A DNA stretch of 64,000 nucleotides from Verrucolacustris abundans (lineage in GTDB: Bacteria > Verrucomicrobiota > Verrucomicrobiia > Methylacidiphilales > Verrucolacustridaceae), in contig OZ239145.1 in the NCBI GenBank assembly GCA_965194535.1, positions 1,860,001 to 1,924,000 on the forward strand. Reading direction: 5' to 3'. The notes under the pieces were generated by a model, which ran no database searches, was not told where the DNA came from, and saw only the letters and a program-made list of their open reading frames with translations. Every line of letters starts with the position of its first letter. Within the stretch, counting starts at the first letter, position 1. Below, piece after piece: positions 16,276-25,473 of the stretch. The position numbers were made by a program, and so were the translations under genes.

Positions 16276-19200
16276 ATGAAATCCCTTTTATCTTTCTGCG
16301 TGGATCACGCCCGCGGCGTGATTCTGGTATTAGTGGCTACAGTTCTCGTAGGTCTCTACTCCTTCACCCGACTGCCCGTTGATGCCGTGCCAGATATTTC
16401 CCCTGTTCAGGTTCAGGTCAACACCCTGGTAAAGGGATTGGCGCCGGAGGAAGTAGAAAAACAAGTAACCTTCCCCCTCGAGACTGAATTAGCCGGAGTT
16501 CCTGGCATGGAGGAGATTCGCTCACTCTCAAAGTTTGGTCTTTCCCAGATCACCTTAATTTTTCGGGATGGCACCGATTTATTCCGAGCCAGACAAATGA
16601 TTTCGGAAAAGGTCCAAGCTGCCACACCCTCCCTGCCATCCGATGTGGCTCCGCGCTTGGCCCCAATGGTAACGGGACTTGGAGAAATTATTTTTTATAC
16701 TGTCGACTTTAAAGCAGGTGCCCAGAGCCCGGATATACCCAACGACCGATCGGAACAGCTCATGGAACTAAAGCGCATCCACGATCTTTTGATCAAGCCG
16801 AGGCTCCGCTCCGTTCCGGGGGTTGCAGAAATCAACACGATAGGCGGAAAAGAAAGGCAATTGCTTGTCCTAGCTTCACCAGAAAAGCTAGCTGGAGCAG
16901 GCCTTTCTTTTCGAGAAATCCGTGACGTGGTAGCCGAAAACACGGAAAATGCAGGCGGAGGGATTCTCTCTTTGGGAGGTGAGCAGGTTAATGTCCGTGC
17001 CAACACTCGGGTAAACCAGCCTGAAGAGGTTGCCACTCTTGCAGTGAAGACAGGACCAGGAGCCACTGCCCTGCGGCTATCCGAAGTGGCAGAGGTGCAG
17101 ACGGGCTCATCTGTCCGCGTTGGGGCTGCAACATGGAACGGCCGGGAGGCCCTCCTTGGAACCGTCATGATGCTGGCTGGCGAGAATCCCAGGGTCGTTG
17201 CTCGAAGCGTCGAGGCCCAAATCCAGGAAATCTCCCCCTCCCTACCGCCTGGCGTGGAAATTCAGATACTGTCTAACCGCGCCGATTTAGTGGACCGCAC
17301 GATCGCTACTGTCCGCAACAATCTCACCGAAGGCGCTGTCATTGTCGTTGTAGTTCTGCTCCTTCTTTTGGGAAACTTTCGAGCGGCTCTGATTGTTTCC
17401 CTATCGATCCCCCTTTCCTTCCTTCTGGCCGTGACAGGAATGGTTCCGTGTCGCATTTCAGGGAACCTAATGAGCCTAGGCGCGGTTGATTTTGGACTGA
17501 TCGTGGATGCATCTGTGGTGATGGTGGAGAATATTGTGCGTCGCCTTCGCGAAAATCAGAAGAAGAAGGGGCAACCCTTAGCCGAAAAAGAGAAAAACCA
17601 GGTGATTCTTAGCGCAGCTCAGGAGGTGGCTTCCCCCATGTGCTTTGGAGTCATGATTGTAACGATTGTTTATGTACCGATCCTCGCCTTAGGCGGCATC
17701 GAAGGGAAAATGTTCCATCCAATGGCCCTGACGGTGATGCTCGCCTTAGTAGGCTCCCTTTTCGTTGGCTTGCTAGGAATGCCAGCACTTTGTCGTTTCG
17801 CGCTAAAAGATTTTTCCCACGACCACGATCCCCATTGGCTCCGCTCGATCCAGAATGCTCATCGACGTTTGTACGAGCAGGCCATGAAAAAGCGCCGGAT
17901 GTTTGTAGGATGGACAGCGGGAGTGTTTCTTTTTTCCATGGGGATCCTGACATGGATGGATAAAGAATTTCTGCCCCGGCTCGATGAAGGCGCCATCACC
18001 GCTCATATGATCCGGGCTGCTGGAGTTTCTCTGGATCAGGCCTTAACCATGCAACAAAAGTCCGAAAAGGTGATTCTCGAAAACATCCCAGAGGTCGCCC
18101 AGATTTACTCGAAAATAGGAACCGACGAGGCAGCCACAGATCCCATGGGGGTCAATATCGCTGATTCATTCTTGATCCTCCAACCCCGCTCCAAATGGAA
18201 GAGCCATAACAATCAGAACGACCTGACCCAGCGCATATCCGAACTTCTGCAAAAGACGATTCCGGGACAGTCCTACATTTTTTCCCAACCGATTGAGATG
18301 CGTTTTAACGAGATCCTTGAGGGAACTCGGGCTGACATAGCCGTAAAGATTTTTGGAGATGACTTCACTGAGTTGGAGAGAATCGGCAACGAAATTAGAG
18401 AGTTTTTAGAAAAGATCCCCGGCACGGCGGAAGTCGAGTTTGACACCTTGGGAAAGGCTCCAGTCTTGGAAATTAAGCCAGACCGGCAGGCCTTGTTGGC
18501 CTATGACGTGCATGCTCGGGAAATTAATGACGTGATCGCCACTGCCTTGGCTGGAAGCGATGTCGGCACAGTGATTCGGGGTAATCAACGGATTCCCGTG
18601 GTGGTCCGTCTGCCTGAACATATTCGGAATGACCTGACTCAGATCCGCCGCCTACCGGTTCCCACGGAAGACGGCGGGACTGTCCCCCTCGAAAAAATCG
18701 CAACTTTTAAAGTAAGTGATCAAGTGAACGCGATTTCGCGAGAGACCGGACAGAGGCGAGTTGCACTCATGGTCAGTCTTAAGGGAGGCGGTGCCAGCGA
18801 TTGGATTAGCGCGGCTCAGACGAAACTCTCCAAAATTGACCTCCCGAAGGGATATAGAGTCGAGATGGGTGGTCAATTTAAACACTACCAAGAAGCAACT
18901 CAGCGCCTTCGAGTTGTGGTCCCGATGACTTTAATTCTCATCCTCATGCTTCTTTTTGCAGCTCTCAAGAGCTTGCGCCATGCTCTGTTGGTGCTGCTCT
19001 GCGTTCCCACAGCGGTGACTGGGGGAGTTTTGGCTTTGGCCCTTAGGGGAATGCCTCTGACGATCTCCGCTGTAGTAGGATTTTTAGCCCTTTCAGGAAT
19101 CGCTGTCCTTAACGGGGTGATGTTGATCACCTATATCCAGCAACTTCGTCGGCAAGGGGTTCCATTAGAACAGGCTGTCCGGGAGGGAACTTTCACTCGG

Positions 19201-19407
19201 CTTCAGCCCAAGATCATGACTGCGTCCGTGGCCGCTGCGGGTTTTATTCCGATGGCAATTTCAACAGGGGCGGGGGCTGAGGTTCAGCGTCCTCTAGCGA
19301 CTGTCGTGATTGGAGGAATTATTACATCAACATTTTTAACTCTAGTCCTATTGCCGGTTTTGTTCCTTTGGATCGAGAACTCAACGAGAGTTAAAACCAC
19401 CCGCTGA
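16276..19407 (+). CDS. czcA: Heavy-metal RND efflux pump CzcA
   Basis: The 1043-residue inner-membrane pump has full HME-RND architecture: TM1 near residues 10-30, two large periplasmic loops and 12 TM segments. The TM4 motif DFGLIVDASVVMVEN carries the acidic residues (D-F-G, D, E) used for proton relay in divalent-metal pumps (Co/Zn/Cd/Ni), unlike the Cu/Ag pump pattern. It exports metal from periplasm or cytoplasm through CzcC using the proton gradient. It begins directly after the adaptor stop and ends next to the right-hand repeat. Confidence 0.93.
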   Translation: MKSLLSFCVDHARGVILVLVATVLVGLYSFTRLPVDAVPDISPVQVQVNTLVKGLAPEEVEKQVTFPLETELAGVPGMEEIRSLSKFGLSQITLIFRDGTDLFRARQMISEKVQAATPSLPSDVAPRLAPMVTGLGEIIFYTVDFKAGAQSPDIPNDRSEQLMELKRIHDLLIKPRLRSVPGVAEINTIGGKERQLLVLASPEKLAGAGLSFREIRDVVAENTENAGGGILSLGGEQVNVRANTRVNQPEEVATLAVKTGPGATALRLSEVAEVQTGSSVRVGAATWNGREALLGTVMMLAGENPRVVARSVEAQIQEISPSLPPGVEIQILSNRADLVDRTIATVRNNLTEGAVIVVVVLLLLLGNFRAALIVSLSIPLSFLLAVTGMVPCRISGNLMSLGAVDFGLIVDASVVMVENIVRRLRENQKKKGQPLAEKEKNQVILSAAQEVASPMCFGVMIVTIVYVPILALGGIEGKMFHPMALTVMLALVGSLFVGLLGMPALCRFALKDFSHDHDPHWLRSIQNAHRRLYEQAMKKRRMFVGWTAGVFLFSMGILTWMDKEFLPRLDEGAITAHMIRAAGVSLDQALTMQQKSEKVILENIPEVAQIYSKIGTDEAATDPMGVNIADSFLILQPRSKWKSHNNQNDLTQRISELLQKTIPGQSYIFSQPIEMRFNEILEGTRADIAVKIFGDDFTELERIGNEIREFLEKIPGTAEVEFDTLGKAPVLEIKPDRQALLAYDVHAREINDVIATALAGSDVGTVIRGNQRIPVVVRLPEHIRNDLTQIRRLPVPTEDGGTVPLEKIATFKVSDQVNAISRETGQRRVALMVSLKGGGASDWISAAQTKLSKIDLPKGYRVEMGGQFKHYQEATQRLRVVVPMTLILILMLLFAALKSLRHALLVLLCVPTAVTGGVLALALRGMPLTISAVVGFLALSGIAVLNGVMLITYIQQLRRQGVPLEQAVREGTFTRLQPKIMTASVAAAGFIPMAISTGAGAEVQRPLATVVIGGIITSTFLTLVLLPVLFLWIENSTRVKTTR

Positions 19408-19415
19408 TCATCTGT

Positions 19416-19494
19416 CGGGAATCGAACTCCTAGTCCGATTATTTTTGGGCGAGTCTGTTGTAAAAAAGTGTTGTAACTGAGGTCAATTCCCGAC
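19416..19494. repeat. Right copy of the 78-bp repeat flanking the metal-efflux module
   Basis: It starts with the same CGGGAATCGAAC T-arm-like sequence as 13307-13384 and holds the two GTTGTAA heptamers at identical 13-bp spacing, followed by GGTCAATTCCC. It lies 46 bases left of the intact tRNA-Cys, as the left copy lies 36 bases left of a tRNA-Cys-like half. It is interpreted as the second boundary of an inserted module; no integrase gene is present between the copies. Confidence 0.55.
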
Positions 19495-19533
19495 CCCCCT
19501 TAAGCCGCATCTCCTTGCAAGGGAGAGTTTAAG

Positions 19534-19554
19534 AAATTTTGGAGGCGAGGGTCG
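19534..19554. repeat. tRNA-Cys 3' end, putative island attachment site (near end)
   Basis: These 21 bases overlap the 3' end of the tRNA-Cys gene and are exactly repeated at 2945-2965. The repeat includes 7 bases beyond the CCA, so it is more than tRNA sequence conservation. The 16.6 kb between the copies would be the integrated segment. Confidence 0.7.
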
Positions 19555-19614
19555 GAATCGAACCGACGAATACAGCTTTTGCAGAGCCGTGCCTTACCAC
19601 TTGGCTACCCCGCC
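19540..19614 (-). tRNA. tRNA-Cys (GCA)
   Basis: On the minus strand the 75 bases fold as a tRNA. Acceptor GGCGGGG pairs with CCTCGCC (one G-U), the anticodon loop is CTGCAAA with anticodon GCA, the T stem/loop TCGGTTCGATTCCGA has five pairs, the discriminator is U as usual for tRNA-Cys, and CCA is encoded. It reads cysteine UGC/UGU codons. It is the intact target at the right end of the proposed island. Confidence 0.93.
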
Positions 19615-19670
19615 CAAAATTTTGTCCTATCTACTATTCTCCTCCTTGACCCCCTCGTCAAACTCACCCG

Positions 19671-20960
19671 TCACCCCTTCTGCGGGGTCACCAGAATCTT
19701 GTCCAGCCGATGCCGATCCATATCCACCACCTCGTACCGATGACCCCGATACTGAAACGCATCCCCCTCCTGCGGCACCCTCGCCAGATGATGCACAATA
19801 AATCCACCCAGCGTCTGATAATCCCCATCCAGCTGATAGTGATCCGCCCCCTTGCCAATCTCCTTCGCAAAATCCTCCACCGGCAAAGTCGCATCCACCA
19901 GCCACGATCCATCCTCACGCTTCACCACCCGCGCCTTCTGCCGGTCATCATGCGAGGGCAGATCCCCCACAATCGCCTCCAAGAGATCCAGCAAACTCAA
20001 AATTCCCGTGATGCTTCCAAACTCATCGCTCACCAGCGCCACCCGCTGCTTCGCTTTTTGCAACTGCTCCAACGCACGCAGGGCAGGAATCGTCTCCGGA
20101 ATGATCAGCGCAGGAGTCGCCAAATCCGCAGGCTTCGCAGGCAATCCGGCAGCTGTATTTGCCCACAACGCCTTGACCGAAACCACTCCCACCACATTTT
20201 CCCGACTCCCCCGATATACGGGAAAATGTGAATGCCCACTCGCCACCAGCGCTCGCCAAGTCACATCAGCCTCCTCATCCGCATTGATCCAAACAATTTT
20301 CACGCTGGGAGTCATCAGCTCCTCCACCCGTAACTCGTCCAATCGCAAGACCCGCTCCACCATCCCCTGCTCGGTCGAACTAAACACTCCCGCCCGCTTT
20401 CCCTGCTCCAACAAATACCGCAGCTCCTCATCACTCACAGGAATTGTCTCGTTACTCTCCTTCACTCCAAACAACGCGGCTAACGTGTTGGTTGTCCCAC
20501 TCAGAAGTTTCACAATCGGCCCCAGCCCAATTGCCACCGCCTGAATCGGCCGGGCCAAGCGCGCCGCAATCGCCTCACTGTGTGCCAATGCCAATCGCTT
20601 CGGCAGCAACTCCCCAAAAATGATGGATGCCACGGTAATGATCAAAACCACCAGCCCCAACGCCAGCGGCTCCGCAATCCCCGCAGGAATCATCCACGAC
20701 TGCAGCAACGTCGCCACAGGCTTTGCCAACACAGCCCCTCCCATCGCTCCGGAAAGAATCGCAATCATCGTGATCACCACGCTTACGGTCGAAAGGAACT
20801 CGCTGGGCGATGCCGCCAAATCATAAGCCGCCTTCGCCCCCGCATCCCCAGCCTCCGCTTTCTGCCGTAACTTACTGCGTCGGCTCGACACCACAGCCAG
20901 TTCCGCCATTGCGAAAAGGCCATTCGCAAGGATCAGAATACTTAATATAAAGCCCTCCAT
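19671..20960 (-). CDS. CNNM/CorC-type transmembrane transport or hemolysin-like protein
   Basis: The 429-residue protein has the DUF21/CNNM membrane domain (MEGFILSILILANGLFAMAE, FLSTVSVVITMIAILSGAMGG and two further segments), then a pair of CBS domains (about 205-325, with VEELMTPSVKIVWI and FGSITGILSLLDLLEAIVGD) and a C-terminal CorC/HlyC domain (DYQTLGGFIVHHLARVPQEG). Family members are linked to Mg/Co transport or membrane homeostasis. It is monocistronic on the minus strand and starts 256 bases right-to-left of ExoD's end. Confidence 0.87.
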   Translation of the reverse strand: MEGFILSILILANGLFAMAELAVVSSRRSKLRQKAEAGDAGAKAAYDLAASPSEFLSTVSVVITMIAILSGAMGGAVLAKPVATLLQSWMIPAGIAEPLALGLVVLIITVASIIFGELLPKRLALAHSEAIAARLARPIQAVAIGLGPIVKLLSGTTNTLAALFGVKESNETIPVSDEELRYLLEQGKRAGVFSSTEQGMVERVLRLDELRVEELMTPSVKIVWINADEEADVTWRALVASGHSHFPVYRGSRENVVGVVSVKALWANTAAGLPAKPADLATPALIIPETIPALRALEQLQKAKQRVALVSDEFGSITGILSLLDLLEAIVGDLPSHDDRQKARVVKREDGSWLVDATLPVEDFAKEIGKGADHYQLDGDYQTLGGFIVHHLARVPQEGDAFQYRGHRYEVVDMDRHRLDKILVTPQKG

Positions 20961-21050
20961 GATAATTATTTATGAGTGTTTTGGTTGTTCAATGGCTCTG
21001 CCCTAACCCGAAATGATAGGGGTAATTAGATAAAAAGGAAAGCCTACGAC

Positions 21051-21704
21051 CTACGCACAAAAGTGGCATATCCACGCCCACAACCCCTTAACCGCCTTGG
21101 GTCCGTAGAGAAAGAGAGCCGTGAAAAAGACCCCGCAGGGAATCGCCGCCAAGTAGCCCGCAATCAGAAACGCCCCATCATCTTCCAAAAGAGCCAACGA
21201 GATCAGCAGGATCGGAATCGCCGCCAGAAGGTTGCTAAACGGGACTGGCAACGGCAGAGCCAAAAGAATGGCCAGAAACGCCACCAACAATCCGTGCACA
21301 CGGTGGAGGGTGGGGTTGCGACAAAGTCCGTAGAGACGCGGATGCAAAATCTTCTCCGCGGGTACCGCAATCCATCGCAATCCGTGCAACAGGGCCAAAG
21401 CCGATTTTTTTGGAATCTCCCGAACCAGAAGCCATCCCGGCAACCAAGGAACCTGACCAAAAGAGATTCGAAGCCCACTGAAAATTAAAATAATCCCAAA
21501 CGGTGTCGAGAGACCCGGCAACTGAATTGGGAAACAGAATGGAATGGATAAAACCGCCATAATCGCGGCGTGCCCTTTCCCCTCCAACGCGTGCAATAAC
21601 TGTGCAACCGTCAGGCCCTTATCATCCAATGTTTTCGCGAGTCGATCCGCCACGGAAGAGATCGCCCCCACTCTCGGGCCACCCCCGCCCGCACCGTGGC
21701 TCAC
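21051..21704 (-). CDS. ExoD-family membrane protein
   Basis: The 217-residue protein shows the ExoD pattern: an N-terminal soluble helix (ADRLAKTLDDKGLTVAQLLHALEGKGHA) followed by LSIPFCFPIQLPGLSTPFG and four or five hydrophobic segments. ExoD was described in rhizobial exopolysaccharide synthesis, but its biochemical role is unclear. Its ATG overlaps the stop of the upstream antiporter gene by 4 bp, so the two are cotranscribed. Confidence 0.82.
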   Translation of the reverse strand: MSHGAGGGGPRVGAISSVADRLAKTLDDKGLTVAQLLHALEGKGHAAIMAVLSIPFCFPIQLPGLSTPFGIILIFSGLRISFGQVPWLPGWLLVREIPKKSALALLHGLRWIAVPAEKILHPRLYGLCRNPTLHRVHGLLVAFLAILLALPLPVPFSNLLAAIPILLISLALLEDDGAFLIAGYLAAIPCGVFFTALFLYGPKAVKGLWAWICHFCA

Positions 21705-22720
21705 AAAGAACCTGCTGCCACACGACCGAACAGCTGAGTCAAATACATCCCATATCCAACCAGCAAGGCCACACCGATCGCTTGTCGACGCTTCTCACCA
21801 GCACTCCCCATAGGAAGAACCGCCATCGCTGCAATTAACATCACGCCTAAATCAAAGTTGTTGATACTAGGCGCAAAGACTGTCCGATACAGGGCGGATA
21901 TTCCTAAAACTCCAAGGCAGTTAAAAATACAGCTCCCCAACACCACTCCTCCTGCCAAATCCTTCTCCTTCTTCCAAATCGCGAGCACAGTGCCAAAAAT
22001 ATGCGGGGAGGAAACGGCCAGGGGAATAAAACCCAAATCTGTGACCGCTGGCGACAACCCGATCATCTCCGATGCAGTCACAGCCGATTTGACTAAGTAT
22101 CGAGATCCCGCCACGAGCAGCACCAGCCCCCCCAAACATTGAGCCAACTCGACTCGTTTGGCCTGACCAGCAGGGGGAAGATCCCTCTCCATATCGGAAA
22201 TGACTCTTGTATCCGCCTCCACTCCCGCAGAAAACCATAGAAAAATCATATAAGACGCGAGACAGAAAATAAGAAGGGTCGCCTCAAATTTTCCAAGAAC
22301 TCCATTTCGGAGCAGATAACCCGCCAACGCTGCCGAAGCGACTAGGATGGGTACATCTGCCTGAAACAGTTGTGGCCGAAAACGAAGGGGTCGTGTGATG
22401 GCGGAAATTCCCAGGATCAGACCCAGATTTAAAATCACGCAGCCCACGGCGTTCCCCACCGCAATGTCGCCCTGCCCCTTACCCGCCGCCCATGCGCTCA
22501 CAAAAAGAGCCGGGGCAGAAAGTCCGAAGGCCACCACGGTAGATCCGATGATCAGGGGCGGAATGCTAAACCTTCTGGCCAACCCGCTGCCTCCGCCCAC
22601 CAGTAGTTTCACTCCATACACCTGCAAAAAAATCCCCACCACCAGAACCACTCCGACTTGGAGGGGGTCTCTTGTATCCAACCCAATCTGCTGGGCGACA
22701 TCGCTTACAACGGAAAACAT
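21701..22720 (-). CDS. CaCA-family (YrbG-like) cation antiporter homologue lacking alpha-repeat glutamates
   Basis: The 339-residue inner-membrane protein has about ten TM segments in two inverted halves, as in Na/Ca exchangers. The two alpha-repeats, normally G-T/S-S-x-P-E, read FGLSAPALF and LAVSSPHIF. The cation-coordinating Glu is Ala in the first and His in the second, while the following VGNAVGCVILNLGL and GGVVLGSCIFNCLGV segments are family-like. Transport of Ca or Na in the usual way is therefore doubtful. It is cotranscribed with exoD by a 4-bp overlap. Confidence 0.75.
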   Translation of the reverse strand: MFSVVSDVAQQIGLDTRDPLQVGVVLVVGIFLQVYGVKLLVGGGSGLARRFSIPPLIIGSTVVAFGLSAPALFVSAWAAGKGQGDIAVGNAVGCVILNLGLILGISAITRPLRFRPQLFQADVPILVASAALAGYLLRNGVLGKFEATLLIFCLASYMIFLWFSAGVEADTRVISDMERDLPPAGQAKRVELAQCLGGLVLLVAGSRYLVKSAVTASEMIGLSPAVTDLGFIPLAVSSPHIFGTVLAIWKKEKDLAGGVVLGSCIFNCLGVLGISALYRTVFAPSINNFDLGVMLIAAMAVLPMGSAGEKRRQAIGVALLVGYGMYLTQLFGRVAAGSL

Positions 22721-22748
22721 CTAACCCCTTTGTAGCCTCTAGAGCCCT

Positions 22749-23639
22749 TTAGGCCAAGACCGCCCATACCGCCCCTAAAAGAAACCCCGCCCCCAGTGCT
22801 CTCATTCCCAACACCCTCCGAGGCAACCCCGCCTCCCGATTCCCCACCCATCCCCCCACCCAAGCCACCAAACCCACTGACCACAGCCCTCTCAACGCAT
22901 ACACCACATTCACCCCAATCGGATCTCCTGAAAGAACAATTCCCCCCAACACCCCCAAAGCCTGGACGCCAATCATTGCCACCCCCCAGCCCAACCAGCC
23001 CCGTCCCTCACCACTTCCCAACCCACCCCACGCCCAAACAGGCAAAACTAAAACCGACAACATCGCCACGCCGCCCATCATCCACGGCCCAAATAAGGCC
23101 AATCCAATCTGTGGCGCCGTTTTTGCCACCAACACATCCGTAAGTGAGAAACTGGCGGCCGCACCCACCCCCCAGCCCACGGCCCGCCACGCTCCCTTCT
23201 TCCCTTTTTCTCCTCCCCCACCCCCCAACAAAGCCACCCCCAGAGAACATAACGCCGCACCCACCCAAAACTTCTCGGGCACACGCCCAGGCAAAAGCCA
23301 CGCACTTCCCACCGCCGTCAAAACCACTTTACTCCCCAAAACTGGAGTCGCCACAGATACATCTCCACCCGCCAGAGCACGAAACGTCCCCACTTGCCCA
23401 AGAAAAAAAAGCACCGCACAGAAAGACGGCCCCAACCACATCCATTGGGGAAAATCTCCTTTCGGCCACTCCGCCCAAAAAAGCAGCGGCGCAAATGCCA
23501 ACCCCATCGCCAAGTTCGACCCCACCAGAACCCGCCGGGGCGGCTGCCCCAACTCCAGTGCCCGCTTGAGAAAAATCATGCCTCCTGCGTAGACCACGGA
23601 GGAAAAAAGAGGCAGAATCAGATACCGATGGTCCGTCAT
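22749..23639 (-). CDS. EamA/DMT-superfamily transporter
   Basis: The 296-residue protein is almost entirely hydrophobic with about ten TM segments and two EamA-like halves (LSSVV-AGGMIFLKRALELG start, GGDVSVATPVLGSKVVLTAVG mid-protein). The frame stays open upstream to 23774, but the ATG at 23639 (MTDHRYLILPLF) begins at the first membrane segment. Substrate unknown; DMT proteins export amino acids, nucleobases or other metabolites. It is divergent from the RluD-like gene. Confidence 0.75.
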   Translation of the reverse strand: MTDHRYLILPLFSSVVYAGGMIFLKRALELGQPPRRVLVGSNLAMGLAFAPLLFWAEWPKGDFPQWMWLGPSFCAVLFFLGQVGTFRALAGGDVSVATPVLGSKVVLTAVGSAWLLPGRVPEKFWVGAALCSLGVALLGGGGGEKGKKGAWRAVGWGVGAAASFSLTDVLVAKTAPQIGLALFGPWMMGGVAMLSVLVLPVWAWGGLGSGEGRGWLGWGVAMIGVQALGVLGGIVLSGDPIGVNVVYALRGLWSVGLVAWVGGWVGNREAGLPRRVLGMRALGAGFLLGAVWAVLA

Positions 23640-23693
23640 TCCAAGAAACTGCCTCAAACTGCCCCCTCTGCCAAAGAAAGGATATGGACAGGT

Positions 23694-24596
23694 GTGACCA
23701 CCCCGCTCGATCAGCACGACCGCGCAGATGTAGCCCTGGCACGCCTGAGTGGGGAATCCCGATCCCGAATCCAACAGTGGATGAAGGAGGACCGGATAAC
23801 TCTGGCAGGAAAACCCGTCCGTCCGCGGGATCCACTTCCCCCGGATGCCACCATCACGATCCGCATTCCTCTCGATCTCCCTCGTGAAGTCACTGCTGAG
23901 GATCTGCCGCTAGAAATCCTGCACGAGGACGAAGATATCCTGGTCATCAACAAAGCCTCTGGAATGCATGTTCATCCAGGGGCAGGTCGGCCCACGGGCT
24001 CTCTGGCAGCAGCTCTCTTGCACCACTGTGCTGGGGAACTCGCCCCTGGCGGAGCCCCCGATCGCCCCGGAATTGTTCATCGTCTGGATCGTGAAACCAC
24101 AGGTCTTCTCGTCGCGGCAAAAAATGACGCCGCTCACCGCGAACTCAGCCGCCAATTTCGAGATCGTGAAACCGAAAAAACCTATCTCGCATACGTTCTG
24201 GGTCGGCCCCGCGGAAATGCAGGCACTTGGGAAGGCCCCATCGGCCGTCACCCCGTTTCCCGACAACGCATGGCCATCCGGAGTCGCGGCCGCCCAGCGA
24301 AAACAGATTGGAAAGTCATGGGCTCCTGGCCTGGTGCGAGCCTGCTTGAACTCCGCCTACACACGGGTCGAACCCACCAAATCCGCGTTCACGCCTCTGC
24401 CGCCGGTTGCCCCGTCGCCGGCGATGCGATCTACGGCGGGGTCAATTCACTAACCCGCGTCGCGAAAGTTTCTCGCCAACTCCTCCATGCGTACCAGTTA
24501 TCCTTCACACATCCCAAGAGCGGAGAACAACTTTCCTTTACCGCTCCCCCTCCGCCCGATTTTACGGCATTCCAATCTTACCTCGATGAATCCTGA
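23694..24596 (+). CDS. RluA/RluD-family pseudouridine synthase
   Basis: The protein of about 300 residues has an N-terminal S4 domain (RADVALARLSGESRSRIQQW) and the catalytic domain with VHRLDRETTGLLV, which contains the catalytic Asp, plus TGRTHQIRVH near the C-terminus. It converts uridine to pseudouridine in rRNA or tRNA. I chose the GTG at 23694 because GAAAGGA lies 11 bases upstream and the S4 domain starts directly after. The in-frame ATG at 23628 would overlap the divergent EamA start. Target base is not readable. Confidence 0.85.
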   Translation: MTTPLDQHDRADVALARLSGESRSRIQQWMKEDRITLAGKPVRPRDPLPPDATITIRIPLDLPREVTAEDLPLEILHEDEDILVINKASGMHVHPGAGRPTGSLAAALLHHCAGELAPGGAPDRPGIVHRLDRETTGLLVAAKNDAAHRELSRQFRDRETEKTYLAYVLGRPRGNAGTWEGPIGRHPVSRQRMAIRSRGRPAKTDWKVMGSWPGASLLELRLHTGRTHQIRVHASAAGCPVAGDAIYGGVNSLTRVAKVSRQLLHAYQLSFTHPKSGEQLSFTAPPPPDFTAFQSYLDES

Positions 24597-25437
24597 ACTC
24601 CGCGAACATGCCAGTCGCTACGTAGAACTTCTCCGCCGTCACGGCCAACGAGATGTTTGGCTGCCCTCAGGTCTGGTCCGCCGTTTGCCCGCCAGCACCT
24701 CCCCCAAAACCCAATCTACTTCCACCCCCACCTTCCGCGCTGAACCCTCAACCCCCGCTCCCAAGAAACAGCAACCCATCGCCGCTCCTGCCATCGCCAC
24801 CGTAGGAACAAAAGCGGAACGACTGGCCGCTTTGCGCTCCGAAGCCCTCAAGTGCCAGATCTGCCCGCACCTCGCCAAAAGCCGCACGCAAGTTGTCTTC
24901 GGAGTAGGCGATCCTGAAGCTCGTCTGATGTTTGTAGGAGAAGCCCCTGGGGCAGATGAGGACGAGCAGGGCGAACCGTTTGTTGGCAGGGCGGGAAATC
25001 TTCTAACCAAAATGCTTACGGCGATGGAACTCACACGCGATAAGATTTATATCGCGAATGTTCTCAAGTGCCGGCCTGACATGCCCGCCAACACCAGTGG
25101 CAATCGGAAGCCCACCCGACACGAAATGGAATCATGCCTTCCCTATCTTCGAGCCCAAATTTCGATCATTGCTCCGGGCGTCATCGTCGCCCTCGGCGCC
25201 TCAGCCGTAGAGGGACTTTTTGGTCCGCAAAAAAACACTATCTCCCGCCTTCGGGGTACCTGGCTTGAGTTGGACGGGGTTCCCGTGCTTCCGACCTTTC
25301 ACCCCAGCTACCTCCTCCACAACCAGGACCTCGCCCTGAAACGACTCGTCTGGGTCGATCTCCTCGCCGTAATGGAACGCCTTGGCCTTCCCATCTCAAA
25401 AAAACAGCAGGGCTTCTTTCTGCCTCCCAAGGCATGA
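24586..25437 (+). CDS. Uracil-DNA glycosylase, family 4 (Fe-S type)
   Basis: The 283-residue enzyme excises uracil from DNA. It has motif GEAPGADEDEQGEPFVGRAG (about 118-137), the HPSYLL motif near the C-terminus and four Fe-S cysteines (Cys90, Cys93, Cys162, Cys184). Residues 30-75 form a Pro/Thr/Ala-rich linker after a short N-terminal helix, an extension seen in many family-4 members. The ATG at 24586 overlaps the end of the pseudouridine synthase gene by 11 bases; upstream in-frame codons lie inside that gene. Confidence 0.9.
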   Translation: MNPELREHASRYVELLRRHGQRDVWLPSGLVRRLPASTSPKTQSTSTPTFRAEPSTPAPKKQQPIAAPAIATVGTKAERLAALRSEALKCQICPHLAKSRTQVVFGVGDPEARLMFVGEAPGADEDEQGEPFVGRAGNLLTKMLTAMELTRDKIYIANVLKCRPDMPANTSGNRKPTRHEMESCLPYLRAQISIIAPGVIVALGASAVEGLFGPQKNTISRLRGTWLELDGVPVLPTFHPSYLLHNQDLALKRLVWVDLLAVMERLGLPISKKQQGFFLPPKA

Positions 25438-25473
25438 ACCGTGCTGGCATTGCGAATTTAAGATTTTTTCCGC

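Noticed and set aside
19710..20870. Plus-strand open frames opposite the CNNM gene
   Set aside because: They have skewed composition (Arg, Pro, His, Ser) typical of reverse-complement shadow frames.
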